From: Paratinospora sagittata
Lineage: Eukaryota; Streptophyta; Magnoliopsida; Ranunculales; Menispermaceae
Assembly: GCA_035771175.1 (NCBI GenBank)
Contig: CM069603.1
Coordinates: 26,822,286-26,886,285 of the forward strand
Direction of reading: 5' to 3'
DNA length: 64,000 nt
The notes below the pieces were generated by a model, which worked only from the letters and a program-made list of their open reading frames with translations, did no database searches and had not been told where the DNA came from. Position numbers and translations under genes: made by a program. Positions 27,193 to 37,995 of the stretch are shown piece after piece; within the stretch, counting starts at the first letter, position 1, and the number at the start of each line of letters is the position of its first letter.

Positions 27193-28114
27193 CCACACTT
27201 GCTCATTTGAAGAGCAACTTTTGCAATACTTTGAGAACTTGTGCATTTTTTCGTCTTAGTCTTTTTACAAGCCAAAAACAAGTTCTTGAGTGATTTAAAT
27301 CTTCTTTCAAAGCAAAAGTTCAACAACATTTGATGTATTGATTCATACTTCCAAAAATTTCTCCACATCTCAAAACTTTGAGAAACTTGGGAGTTTCTCT
27401 TGTGCAAGTGTTCAAGACGTTTTAAACGTTATCTACATCTTCTATTGAGTCTTGATCGTGGTTTCTTTCATCTAACATCACATAAGAAGAATCTTGGAGC
27501 TTGAACCTTACCTCTACTGGGTATACATTTTTATATCTAGATTCTTGTGATTTTGATTTTTGCAAATCAGTTTTGTGCTTATATTATCATCTTTAAAATT
27601 GATTTTGTGTTGAGTTGTGTTTTTGAAACTCTATCTTGATCTTCATAACAAAATACCTTGTTTAGTGGTTTGATAAATAGTTTGTAATATCGATTCATGT
27701 GTTAACATTATATTATATTATATTGAATCAAAGTTTTAGATCAATACTTGATTTGTTTGATTCTTGATCTTAATCACATATTTATTTAGAATCATCAAGT
27801 TTTGATCATCATAGTATATTGATTATCATGCTTTAAACCTATCATTATTTAGAATCAATATCTTGATAGTTGTGCATATTTAATTTATGGTTTTACATCA
27901 TATATATTTGAATTGATTGCATTTGAGAAAAACTATTTCAACACTTTGCATCATTTAAAATCATAGTGGTTGGAATAGTATTGTTGACTCATTCAAGATT
28001 GTAAGCTTATATTGTTGAGAGTGTTATTAAACACTTCTCTATGTCTTTTGTAATCTTGATGTATTATAGACTTGATTAAGTCAACTGGGACATTACCATA
28101 TTTTGTACGGAATG

Positions 28115-28288
28115 TAACCACGCCCATAAGTTGGTTAGAAGTGTGGCTTTCTAGCCAAACGCTGGTGTAGGCTAGTTTGTGGCTTTCTAATCAAGCCCTG
28201 GTGTAGGTTAGTTTTTGTGGTTTTTCTAACCAAGCCCTTCTGTCGGTTAGAGTGTAAGCGGCTTCTAATCACGCCTGTAAGTGATTAG
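28115..28288 (+). other. Stem-loop array in family A LTR (R/U5 region)
   Basis: Five consecutive hairpins can be drawn: TAACCA/TGGTTA with loop cgcccataagt (28115-28137); CTAGCC/GGCTAG (28151-28175); CTAATC/GGTTAG from 28187; CTAACC/GGTTAG (28226-28250); and CTAATCAC/GTGATTAG with loop gcctgtaa (28265-28288). Stems differ between units while the loop type repeats. Related hairpins occur in families B, C and E. Confidence 0.7.
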
Positions 28289-28516
28289 CCAATAGTGTAT
28301 TTGGAAATCCTGATCGTGGTGATTGGGTAGTGGACGTAGGTTCAAGGGGAACCGAGCCACTCTAAATTCTTTGTGTTCATTTATCTTTCATGCATTTGTT
28401 ATTTGGCTTGCTACTACTGCGCACTTTACTTGTTTAATTAAAATATCCGAAAGGTAACGCAAAAATTCGCCAAGTCCAATTCACCCCCCCTCTTGGACTA
28501 TAATACTGGGCCAACA

Positions 28517-29563
28517 AATAGTTCTTCAAGCAGAACCACGTTCCCTCATAAACAAGGCAGAATGAACATCTTATCATTCCACAACAAGAAATGCATTTCT
28601 ACTTTGAAAAATGCATTCTAGACCTTTTGGAAAAAATATGTGAAAAGGCACAAAAATGCGTTGCTGCTTGAGGAAACACATTTTCATGATTTTTCGTAGA
28701 ATTGACCATTTTGTGTATTTTACTGCTTGGAACGCATTCCTACTTTGAGGAACGTGTTTCTATATTTTAGAGCAGAATGATCATTTTAAGCACGAATTTC
28801 AAAATTGATTTGTCGCCATCATTGACATAACTCCCTAAGTACATTAAACATAGACTAAAAGTGGGAAATTAAGGTTTTCTAACCCTAATAGTATATAAAC
28901 CTATCTTAAACTATTTTAGACAACTTTTTAATATTTTTTTGAAAGATCTTGATTGTTCTCCAAGTTGTCTAAGTGTTCTCCAAAGATTTTATTTTTAATT
29001 CCAGCTTGAGAGAAATCATTTCTATCGAAATTTTCATTTTTTCAAAGTTCGCTTTTGAGAATTTCATCTTTAGATCGAGCTTCAATTTGATCTTCATCAA
29101 TCAAAGATTGAATGGAAACTTCCATTTTCATCTTGCGCTCATTTTTTATCATTCTCGGCAGATCTTGATCTAGGAAGGTATTCATTTCAATTTGTACGCA
29201 ATCTTAGAGGTTTGTTTGGTAAGAACAACCTCATTTTCATTCAATCATGGTTATTGTATTTTTTATTGACTTATGAGTCAATTGGGAAGTATTTCGAACT
29301 AGAAAACGGTGATTGTAACCGGTTGATCCTCACCCGCAAATAGGATCAGTATAGTGGATTTGAAAATATCTTGATCGAGGAGATAAAGTAGTGGATGTAG
29401 GCTTGGGTAAGCCAAACAACTCTAAATTGATTGTATCCATTCTATTTGCTTTTCTTGCAATTGTTTTTTATTTGCCTTAAGTTTTATATTGAAAGGTTTT
29501 TACTCTGACAAATTTGTAAAGTCCAATTCAAACCCCCCTCTGGGACTATAATCTGAGACAACA
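28517..29563 (+). mobile_element. 5'-truncated LTR, copia-like family E
   Basis: This LTR has lost its left end where it meets the satellite/solo-LTR junction. It ends in gtccaattcaaa, a C-run and a gagacaaca end, followed by a primer site. It carries ggaacgcattcct-type motifs (about 28540-28780), a TATA box (28892-28899), a TGATCCT/AGGATCA hairpin with loop cacccgcaaat (29324-29348) and a gtagtggatgtagg segment (29387-29400). Apart from these modules it differs from family A. Confidence 0.75.
28892..28899 (+). promoter_or_regulatory. LTR TATA box, family E
   Basis: TATATAAA lies downstream of the GGAACGC motif cluster and upstream of the hairpin region, the same order as in the other LTR families here. 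Confidence 0.5.
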
Positions 29564-29580
29564 AGTTGCATCAGAGCAAG
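29564..29580 (+). other. Primer binding site, family E
   Basis: The sequence after the LTR end, agttgcatcagagcaag, resembles the tggtatcagagc site complementary to initiator tRNA-Met with two changes. It marks the start of the internal region. Confidence 0.65.
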
Positions 29581-29617
29581 TTTTTCTCTCAAAGTTATTT
29601 AACAATTTCTTTGAGTA

Positions 29618-30130
29618 ATGACAACAGGAAACAATGGAGCTAAGGGTGTGTTTGACGAAAGTCAATCCATCAATCTACCTCTGTTGTTTAAGGGAGAGAA
29701 CTATCTTCATTGGAAGACTCGTATGCTTTCCTATCTAAGAGCGCAAAAAGTAGAGATGTGGGAAGCGGTGGTAAACGGTTACCAACACCCCCACTAAGGT
29801 GGAAAATGGAGTGACCATAGCCAAGACTATAGGGAAGAATGGACACCCAAAGAGAAAAGGAGAGAACAATTGAATGATCAAGCCATAAATATATTGTTTT
29901 GAAGTTTTGGCAAATAATTTCAATAGAGTAAGTGCGAGTAATTCTACTAAGTAAATTTGGGATAAACTTGAAGTCGCCCATGAAGGAACCAAGCAAGTTA
30001 AGGAGACAAAGCTATGCATGTTGGAAGAAGCATATGAAGCCTTTAGAATGTAGCTGGAGCCATCACTAGATTTAATAATTTTTTTAACGAGATGAAAAAT
30101 ATTGTGATTATTTTCAATGTTGGTAGATAC
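29618..30130 (+). pseudogene. Decayed copia gag, family E
   Basis: From ATG 29618 the frame reads a copia Gag N-terminus (LLFKGENYLHWKTRM and then EMWEAVVNGY, residues about 27-55). A frameshift in the C-run near 29790 breaks it. Further on, fragments resembling IWDKLEVAHEGTKQVKE (about 29949-30005) show the usual UBN2-type Gag core, with several stops. Similarity ends near 30130. No protease or polymerase follows, so the element is truncated at its 3' side. Identification rests on recognised family motifs; it is certainly not functional. Confidence 0.72.
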
Positions 30131-30424
30131 AAAGTAATCCTAATGTAGGTGATTTGTCTCCTATAACAAGTATTGGATAATTTTCTATAATTTACCGATC
30201 TCTATTTTATTTAGGGAGTATTAAATTGTTGTCAAACAATCTAATTCTTCTCCACTTGTTTCATTTTTAATTAGACTTCAAAAAAAAATCAGATGTTAGA
30301 ATTAAAGTAACCAAAAAATAAAAATAAAAATGTTTTGAGTTGGTTATACGACACTAATTTCCACGCATGGTTTTATAATAACAAACCTTCACACCTATAT
30401 TTCATGACATGATGAACTCTTTTT
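30131..30424. other. AT-rich spacer, no gene seen
   Basis: AT-rich sequence between the family E gag remnant and the foldback element. No open frame or recognisable repeat was seen. Confidence 0.5.
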
Positions 30425-30602
30425 AGAGAAATGCTTTGATAACATATATGCTTTTTTGACACATCTTTTACATTGTCCATGAGAGTTGTTGGATCACCTC
30501 AAATCACGCTAACAACACGTGATTCAAGGTGATTAAATAACTGACAAGGACAATGTAAAAAACCTTTGTTTCCCAAGTGTGTTACCAAAGCATTACTTCT
30601 CC
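30425..30602. mobile_element. Foldback/MITE-like element
   Basis: Arms at 30425-30508 and 30518-30602 are imperfect inverted repeats of about 84 bp around a 9-bp centre. Matching blocks include aatgctttgRtaaca, ttacattgtcc and gatcacc...aatcacg. There is no coding capacity. The long palindrome with a short centre fits a MITE or a folded precursor of a small RNA; no clear target duplication was found. Confidence 0.6.
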
Positions 30603-30744
30603 TTTCATATCCAACATGGAAACTATTTTTTCGTCCATGTACATCAACTCTAAATTAAATTGTAGATTTTCAATTTTGTAGTACACATAGCACAATCAAC
30701 CAATTAAGAGCTAATTAACTTTCTTTGATCCGATCGGTGTTTTT
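30603..30744. other. Spacer with a short duplicated motif
   Basis: This stretch ends with tttgatccgatcggtgtt (about 30724). A near copy occurs inside the LINE frame at about 30768, so a local duplication may mark the LINE 5' break. Confidence 0.35.
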
Positions 30745-31969
30745 TTGTCTAAAGGGGGTAGAGTGGCTTTGATCCGATTGGTGTTATCTGCGCTACCAAC
30801 CTTCTACCTGTCACTGTTCAAATTTCCTACTGGAATAGCAAAGAAAATTGAAAAAATATTTCAATATTTATTGTGGAAGGGTGTCAACAAAGAGAATAAT
30901 TGTCATTTAGTCAATTGGAAGGTAGTGCTGATGCATGTATGCAAATGTTGTCTGGGAATTGGGAACATAATCAAGAGGAATGAGGCCTTAGTTACGAAGT
31001 GGTTGTGGAGAATTTCCCAAGAAAGACAATCTTTATGGGCTCGAGTTGTTAAAAGTATTCATGGCAATTTAGGCGTAGGTTGGGACATTGAAACCTCTCC
31101 CCTCACTACATTTAGGAGCCCATGGAAGTTTATTTCCTCTCTTAGTCCAATGTTTAGCCCACACATCCAACCGACATTTGAAGATGGTTTATCCTTTAGA
31201 TTTTGGGAAGACATATGGCTTAGCCAAACTACCCTAGTTTCACCTTTTCCACGACTCTATTAACTATTATCCTTACACCATCAACCTTTTTCCCAATTTG
31301 TTAATTCATGTCAGGCAAATTCCTATTGGAACCTTCATTTTTCCAGACAATCTACATCTAGAGCTTCTAGCCAATTAGAGGAACTTTTGAGCCTATTGTC
31401 CAATATAACACTGACACAAGGAATGGATGGATTTAGATGGTTTCTTAGCCCATCTAGTGGCTTTACTAGCAAATCACTTTTTGATCTTATTTCAGATGGC
31501 CCACCATTGAGTTTTTCTCCGTTTATCTCATCATTATGGTCTGCACATGTTTCATCTAAGGTAAAAAAAATTGTTAAACTTTGCTGAAAAGAAAACTTAA
31601 TACAATGGAAATAATGCAAAAAAGATATCCATACAGATCACTATCTCCTTATTGTTGTTTGCTATGTAAAAATGGTGGGGATTCAATTGATCATAACTTT
31701 GGTAATTGTGAATGGATACAATTCTTGTGGGAGAGATGGTCTGGGGTGAGTGAGGGACTTGTTATTCTTCTTATTTCTTACGAAGATGGTATTTCATCTC
31801 TTCGGTTCTCTATTCATTTAAGAAAATTTGTAGAGAAAGGTACAATAATTGTTTTGGCTTCTTCATGGACTTTATGGCTTGAAAGGAATAAGAGGATATT
31901 TCAGAATTTGCATAAGGATAGGGGTGGTTTATGGGAAGAAACTTTGTTGATGGCAGCAGGGTGGGCTAT
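30745..31969 (+). pseudogene. LINE (non-LTR retrotransposon) ORF2 C-terminal remnant
   Basis: The reading begins with the LSKGGR..LI..VL..LP.YYLSLFK-type segment found after the RT fingers/palm in plant L1-like ORF2 proteins, and continues with a KWLWR segment and an ERQSLWARV stretch. The same frame continues past a stop at 31261-31263 through WNLHF and DGFRWF to about 31580. A frameshift then leads to a zf-RVT-like zinc domain with CCLLCKNGG..DHNFGNC (about 31640-31705) and a LWLERNKRIF tail. RT catalytic motifs lie upstream of what remains. It is cut at 31969 by the family C LTR. No gene symbol applies. Confidence 0.85.
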
Positions 31970-33857
31970 TGTTAAACACCCAAAAAGAGGTGAATTGGGT
32001 GTAATGGCCATTATAAACTTTTTTCTAATTCTTTAATGATATTATTTGACTAGGTTGAGTACAATGCTTAAATAAATTTAATGAACATAAAGTAAAATGC
32101 ATAAAGTAAACCACACTAGCATTTATAGTGGTTCAGCCACGCCTACGTCCACTACCTAATCTCCTGATTATGATTTCCAAACTTCACTAATGAATCCTCT
32201 GACGGATGATGACCAAACGTTAAAATTGCCCTTTTACAAGTTCAAGGAAAACCTATCCTTTTGTTGGCTAAGGATGAACCGCGTATCCTTTTCATGGGCT
32301 AAGGAAAAACCACATATCCTTTTTTCGGGCTAAGGAAGAACCTATGTTCCTTTTGCGGGATAAGGAAGCATCACATATCCTTTTTTCGAGCTAAGGAAGA
32401 ACCCATGTTCCTTTTGTAAGATAAGGAAGAACCGAGCTCCTTTTCATGAGCTAAGGAACAACCACTTGACCCTACTTCAAGGTAGAGGGTAAACCTTTCT
32501 ATGATTCCAACCTTGGAATCTTCAAGTAAACCAAGTTCACTTGACTTGGTTGTCTCAATCATGAAACACACCAAACCTTAGTTGCAGGATTGTAATGATT
32601 AAGATGGTTTTAAACAAGTAGAACACTTACAATACAACGCATATACATTAATCACAAGATATGAATCATTAAGCTCGTAATAAAGAGAGAGATAGAGATA
32701 TCACTTACAACCTTTTACCTTTAAAAGATTTCATATTGATCAAATGCGATCTTTAGAAAGCTTGTATGATGATCTTTGAAAAGCGGTTGTGAAATGCACT
32801 TTGAAATCCTTTGACTTGATCAAACACCAAATCCGAAATCTTTGAGAATGAAAGAATAACTTTGAAAAGATTGAAGCTCATTTTCTCATTTTGAAACTCT
32901 TTCAAAACTGGAAAACCCTAGAAATCTAGAGAATGTGTTTGATACTTTGTGTGTGTTCTCTTTCTCTCTCGCAAAACAGCTACAATAAATGTATAAATAG
33001 ATGAAAAATAGTTACTACCCATTACACTAAAAAATTTGACCCTTGGAATTCTGTAGATCGCAAGGAGAGCGCTTCTCTGAGAGCAGAAACCCAGAAACAT
33101 GCAGGGAGGGTGCTAATACTACGAATAGCATCCTGACACGTTTAGAACACTAAAAACCCAGAAACGCATGAGTGTACTAACGCACGATCAACGTCCTGAT
33201 ACTTCATTAGGTTGGTTTTATGAGGGTGCTCCTAGATGAGTAGCGTCCTAACATGAACGAGCATAAACCTACTCATGTGCCATCAACGTCATGACGCTTC
33301 ATCAGTGTCCTGACATGTTGGCTCATGACTAAGTGAGTGACAATTGCATGAGCATCCTGATGAGCTATCAGCGTCCTGATGGAACACTAAAACTAATTTT
33401 TGACATTTTTCAACTTTTCAAAAATTGATTAAACCATTGAAAACTTGATAACTTTGGATCGAATTAATCGTTGAAAGACTCATCAAATGTGATCGACATT
33501 AGATCGAAAAGTCTTCAAAGAAAAATTAATCAAAATCATTTTCACTTTGAAAAAGATATGAGAAAAATATGATTGAAAACATTTGGATTATTTTCAAATA
33601 GATTAAACATCATGATCATTTTAAATATAATAATTTTTTAAAAGACTTATGCATGTATGATTTGAAATGATTGAGCAATAAGGAATAAAGAAAGTACATC
33701 CTAATTCTGGACTTACATATTTCTCTCTTAATCTAAATTTATTCTTCTTGAAATCTTCAGACTTTTGTTCGTGTTGTTCATCCTTGAAAGAGTCTTTGAT
33801 TTTGAATTGAGTCCACTGTAATCCTTCTTCGCTTTACTTAAGGTGTTATAATATACT
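31970..33857 (-). mobile_element. Family C 3' LTR, main part (minus strand)
   Basis: Plus-strand TGTTAAACACCC at 31970 is the reverse complement of the LTR 3' end. The LTR continues to 33857, is split by the family A element, and resumes at 57297-57385. Combined length is about 1.98 kb. In sense orientation it has CpG hairpin motifs (about 33390-33060), a TATA-like tract near 32989-33002, stem-loops (32470-32225), a TAGTGG/CCACTA hairpin (32154-32126) and a terminal CCCAA/TTGGG-type hairpin near 31978-32002. It interrupts the LINE at its right end. Confidence 0.82.
32225..32470 (-). other. Tandem stem-loops in family C LTR
   Basis: Units of about 30-60 bp repeat around tccttttgcgggataagga. 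Each folds as TTCCTT/AAGGAA or TCCTT/AAGGA; examples are 32317-32336 and 32347-32367. The sense-strand (minus) loops read ATCCCGCAA or GCCCGAAA, matching the loop type of families A, B and E. The same array recurs at 58285-58395 and 63735-63925. Confidence 0.7.
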
Positions 33858-35147
33858 TGTTGATGTAACTACTCTCACCCAGTTTTGTTTTGATGATTGC
33901 AAAACAACATACTTGTGATATCTAGTCTCTTTGACGTAGTTGTTTCAGTGCTAACTAGATATATCAAATTGATTCAACTGCATTGTCAAAGCATGTGGAA
34001 GAAACAACACCTTATGAAGATTCAAGAGCTTCATGGTTGTATTTCCTTATTAGAATCTTAGTGTTGTAGAGTAACATTTACGTGTTCCAACCACAGCATG
34101 ATTCGCATCTTTTCTAAAATCATTCATATAGTTTATTATTCTCATGCATACATTATTATATAATTAATCATGCATTCACACGTATTAGTTTGATAATTAT
34201 GCTATCACTAAGTTAAAATTATTCATCATACATATATTGATCAGTGTTTAACATGCATTCATCTTGTCAACTTTGCATGGTTTTATCGTTTCACGTGTAT
34301 TGTACTTATTGCTTTGATTTATCGAATCACTCATATTTAACTGTGTTAATTATACCTTAATCCTATAAAAAATGTTTTAAAAATATTTTTAAATGTTAGT
34401 CTATGTTTTTGACAATGTCCTAAACCTATTATGATCAAAATTTGAGTTTCTTTCACTTCTTAGTGAAGGAACGCGCTCCTGAGCTTTTTCCCGAGACTTA
34501 GTGATTTTTTATTAGAGTTTAAGGAACGCGATCCTTGCAAGAGGAACGCAATCCTTGTAAGGGAGTTTCTCTTGTGCAAGTGTTAAAGACGATTTGAGTG
34601 GTATCTACATCTTCTATTGAGTCTTGATCGTGATTTCTCTCATCCAACTTCACACAAGAAGAATCTTGGAGCTTCAACATCACCTAGTTGGGTATACATT
34701 TTTATAACTAGATTCTTGTGATATTGGTTTATGCAAATCAGTTTTGTGCTTATATTATCATCTTTAAAACTGATTTTGTGTTGATGGCGTTTGTAAAACC
34801 CTATCTTGATCTTCATAACAAAATACTTTGTTTAGTGGTTTCATAAATAGTTTGAGATATCGATTTATGTGTTAACATCTTATTATATTGAATCGAAGTT
34901 TTTGATCATACTTGATTTGTTTGATTCTTGATCTTAATCACATATTCATTTAGAATCATCAAGTTTTGATCATCATGGTATATTAATTCTCGAGCTTCAA
35001 ACTTATCATTATTTAGAATCAATATCTTGATAGTTGTGCATATTCGATTCACTGTTTTACATCATATATATTTGAATTGATTATATTTGAGAAAAACCTA
35101 TTTCAACACTTTGCATCATTTAAAATCATAGTGGTTGGAATAGTATT
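33858..35147 (+). mobile_element. Family A 5' LTR, left part
   Basis: Left portion of the 5' LTR, up to the inverted solo LTR. Compared with the solo copy at 26221 it lacks about 0.47 kb at about 34560, joining the CpG motif region directly to the gagtttctcttgtgcaag segment. The deletion removed the TATA box, so this LTR is probably promoter-dead. Confidence 0.85.
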
Positions 35148-37435
35148 TGTTGGCCCAGTATTACACTCCAAGAGGGGGGTGAATTGGGCTTGGCGAATTT
35201 TCACGTTTCCTTTCTAATATTTTTAATTAAACAAGTAATGTGCGCAGACGGTAAAAATCCAAATAACAAATGCAGGAACATAAGTGAACACAAAAGATTT
35301 AGAGTGGTTCAGTTCCCCTTGAACCTACGTCCACTACCCAATCACACCGATCAGGATTTTTCAATCCACTGTTGGCTAATCACTTACAGGCAGATTAAAA
35401 TCCGTTTACACTAACCAACATCAGGGCCTGGTTAGAAAGTCACTGCAACGCTAGCCTACACGAGGGCTCGGTAAGAAAGCCACAATCTAGCTTACACCAG
35501 GGCTTGGCTAGTAAGCCACAACTTGCAACTAACTTACGGGCGTGGTTACATGTCGTACAATTAGGGTATAGTCTGGGTTGACTTAACCAAGTCAACAATA
35601 CATTAAGATTACGAAGATATAGAGAAGTGAATAGCAACACTCTCAACAATTTAAGCTTACAATCTTGAATGAGTCAACAATCACTATTCGTTGCCATTAT
35701 AGTGCAATGTTGAAATAGTCTCTCAAAAATACATGCAACCAATTCAAAGTATATTTATGCAAGTTAAAGAATCACATGTATACATGTATTTCTAAATATT
35801 GATTTTAAGTATGATTAATGAAGCACAAGAATCAATATGCAAGTTATGGATCAAAACTTATTGATTAAAAATAATCAATGTTCAAGCATGTGAATCAATA
35901 TACACTAGTTATGATCAAAACAATCAATTCAAACAATGTATGTATTAAGCACAAGAATCGATGTTAATCAAACCACATGAAACCACTATCAAGATGATAA
36001 AAGATAAAAACACAAGTATGGTTTCACACAATAGAGAAAACGGTTTTGATAATGTATTAAAACAAGCAATAAAAATAATTTCTACTCAAAGCACAAACAC
36101 TAGAATTGAAAAAGAAAAGTTACCCAACTTAGGTAAGATGAAGTTTGTTGATTCTCCAAGGTGTATGTGGTCGAGAGATTTCTCTTTCAAGAATGATCAA
36201 GATCAACAAGTATGTGATGAAAGACACTCAAGAACACCTTGATCAAACACTCTAGAACACCTTTCTTGTTTCTCAAAGATTTTGGAATGGTTAGGAGAAC
36301 TCTTCAAGAGATTGAATCAAAAACTCAAATGTAGTAAACTTTTGCTTTGAATGAAGGATTAAATGGCTCAAGAACTTCTTTAGGACGAGTATAAATGATG
36401 TAGAGAAAATCGCACAAGTTCTCTTGATTTTGCAAAAGTTGCTCTTCAAATGAGCAAGTGTGGTATTTATAAATAAACACCACATCGAGGCACAGGAACG
36501 CGTTCCTTAACATAGAAGCGCGTTTCTAGTTTGAAATCTAAAAAATTCTAGATTTTCCTCCAATCAAGGAGCGCGTTCCTCAATATGTCCGTTCGGCATA
36601 GGAACGAGTTCCTTCAACAAGAACCACTGACTCTTAAAATTATTTCTATTTTTTCCTTGACAACAAGAGTGTGTTCCTTCTTTAAGGAGCACGTTCCTTT
36701 TCCCTGATAATAAAAAATTTGAGTCTCGGGAAATGCCACAAGAACGCGTTCCTCTTATAAGGAGCACGTTCCTTAACCTGATAAAAAAATCACTAAGTCT
36801 CAGGAGCGCAATCCTTCACTGACAAGTGAGAGAGACTTGATTTTTATCATTTTGGATTTAGGACATTGTCAAAAAATAGACTAACATTTTAAAAACATTT
36901 TAAAATAGTTTTGACACGATTAAGGTATAATTAACACATTTAAAACATGAGCAATTTAATCGATTAAACCAATGATAAAAGCAATAAGTACAAAACATGT
37001 GAGACGATAAAATCATGCAAAGTTGACAAGATAGATGCATGTTAAACACTGAACATTATATGTATGATAAACAATTATGACTAAGTGATAGCGTAGTTAT
37101 CAAACTAAAATAAGTGTATGCATGATTAATCATATAGTAATGTATGTGCATGAGTGTATTAAACTATATGAATGAATTTTGAAAAGATGCAAATCATGTG
37201 TGGTTGGAACAAGTAACAATTACTCTACAACACTAAGATTCTAGTAAAGTAATACAACCATGAAGCTCTTGAATCTTTGTGAAGTATTGTTCCTTCCACA
37301 TGCTTTGACATTGCAGTTGGATCTATTAGATATATCTAGGTAGCACTGAAACAACTACATCAAAAAGATTAGATAACACAGGTATGTTGTTTGCAATCAT
37401 CGAAACAAAACTGGGTGAGAGTAGTTACATCAACA
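35148..37435 (-). mobile_element. Solo family A LTR inserted in inverse orientation
   Basis: It starts TGTTGGCCCAGTATTACA and ends GTAGTTACATCAACA, the reverse complement of the family A LTR (2288 bp). The flanks gtatt and atact correspond to the single target site seen in the paralogous LTR at about 27980, so a 5-bp duplication with two changes is likely. It kept its TATA box (36465-36474) and GGAACGCGTTCC motifs (about 36495). Confidence 0.87.
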
Positions 37436-37440
37436 ATACT

Positions 37441-37937
37441 GTTGACTCATTTAAAATTTTAAGCTTATATTGTTGAGAGAGTTATTGTGCATTTCTTTAT
37501 ATCTTTTGTAATCTTGATGTATTGTTGACTTGATTAAGTGAACCGGGACATTACCTTATTTTGTACGGCACGTAACCACGCCCGTAAGTGGGTTAAAAGT
37601 GTGGCTTTCTAGCCAAGCCCTGGTATAGGCTAGTTTGTGGATTTTCTAACCAAGCCCTTGTGTCGGTTAGAGTGTAAACGACTTCTAATCGCGCCCGTAA
37701 GTGATTAGCCAATATTGTATTGGGAAATCCTGATTTTGGGGATTGGGTAGTGGACGAAGGTTTAAGGGGAACTGAACCACTTTAAATCCTTTGTGTTCAT
37801 TTATCTTTCCAGAATTTATTATTTGGATAGTTATCTACTACGCACATTACTTGTTTAATTAAAATATCCGAAAGGTAACGCAAAAATCTGCCAAGTTCGA
37901 TTCACCCCCCCTCTTAGACTATAAAATTGGGCCAACA
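37441..37937 (+). mobile_element. Family A 5' LTR, right part
   Basis: Continuation of the 5' LTR after the inverted insertion. It includes hairpins TAACCAC/GTGGGTTA with loop gcccgtaa (37573-37595) and CTAATCGC/GTGATTAG with loop gcccgtaa (37685-37708), and ends ATTGGGCCAACA. Confidence 0.85.
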
Positions 37938-37939
37938 AG

Positions 37940-37951
37940 TGGTATCAGAGC
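37940..37951 (+). other. Primer binding site, family A
   Basis: tggtatcagagc, two bases after the LTR end, matches the initiator tRNA-Met-type primer site used by many plant copia elements. Confidence 0.85.
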
Positions 37952-37995
37952 AAGTTTTTGCACTCAAAAGTTATCTAACAATTTCTTTGAGTAAG

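Larger units (their letters stand above)
26221..28516 (+). mobile_element. Solo LTR, Ty1/copia-like family A
   Basis: This 2296-bp LTR begins TGTTGATGTAACTA and ends CTGGGCCAACA. The flanks aacag (26216-26220) and aatag (28517-28521) fit a decayed 5-bp target duplication. No internal region follows, so it is a solo LTR left by LTR-LTR recombination or the like. It has a CpG palindrome cluster (about 26833-27165), a TATA box (27185-27192), stem-loops (28115-28288), a GTGG/CCAC hairpin (28329-28361) and a terminal C-rich-loop hairpin (28474-28498). Two further family A copies lie to the right. Confidence 0.88.

Noticed and set aside
29688..30019. Two overlapping minus-strand frames of 94-102 codons.
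   Set aside because: They lie antisense to the decayed gag of family E and show no domain.
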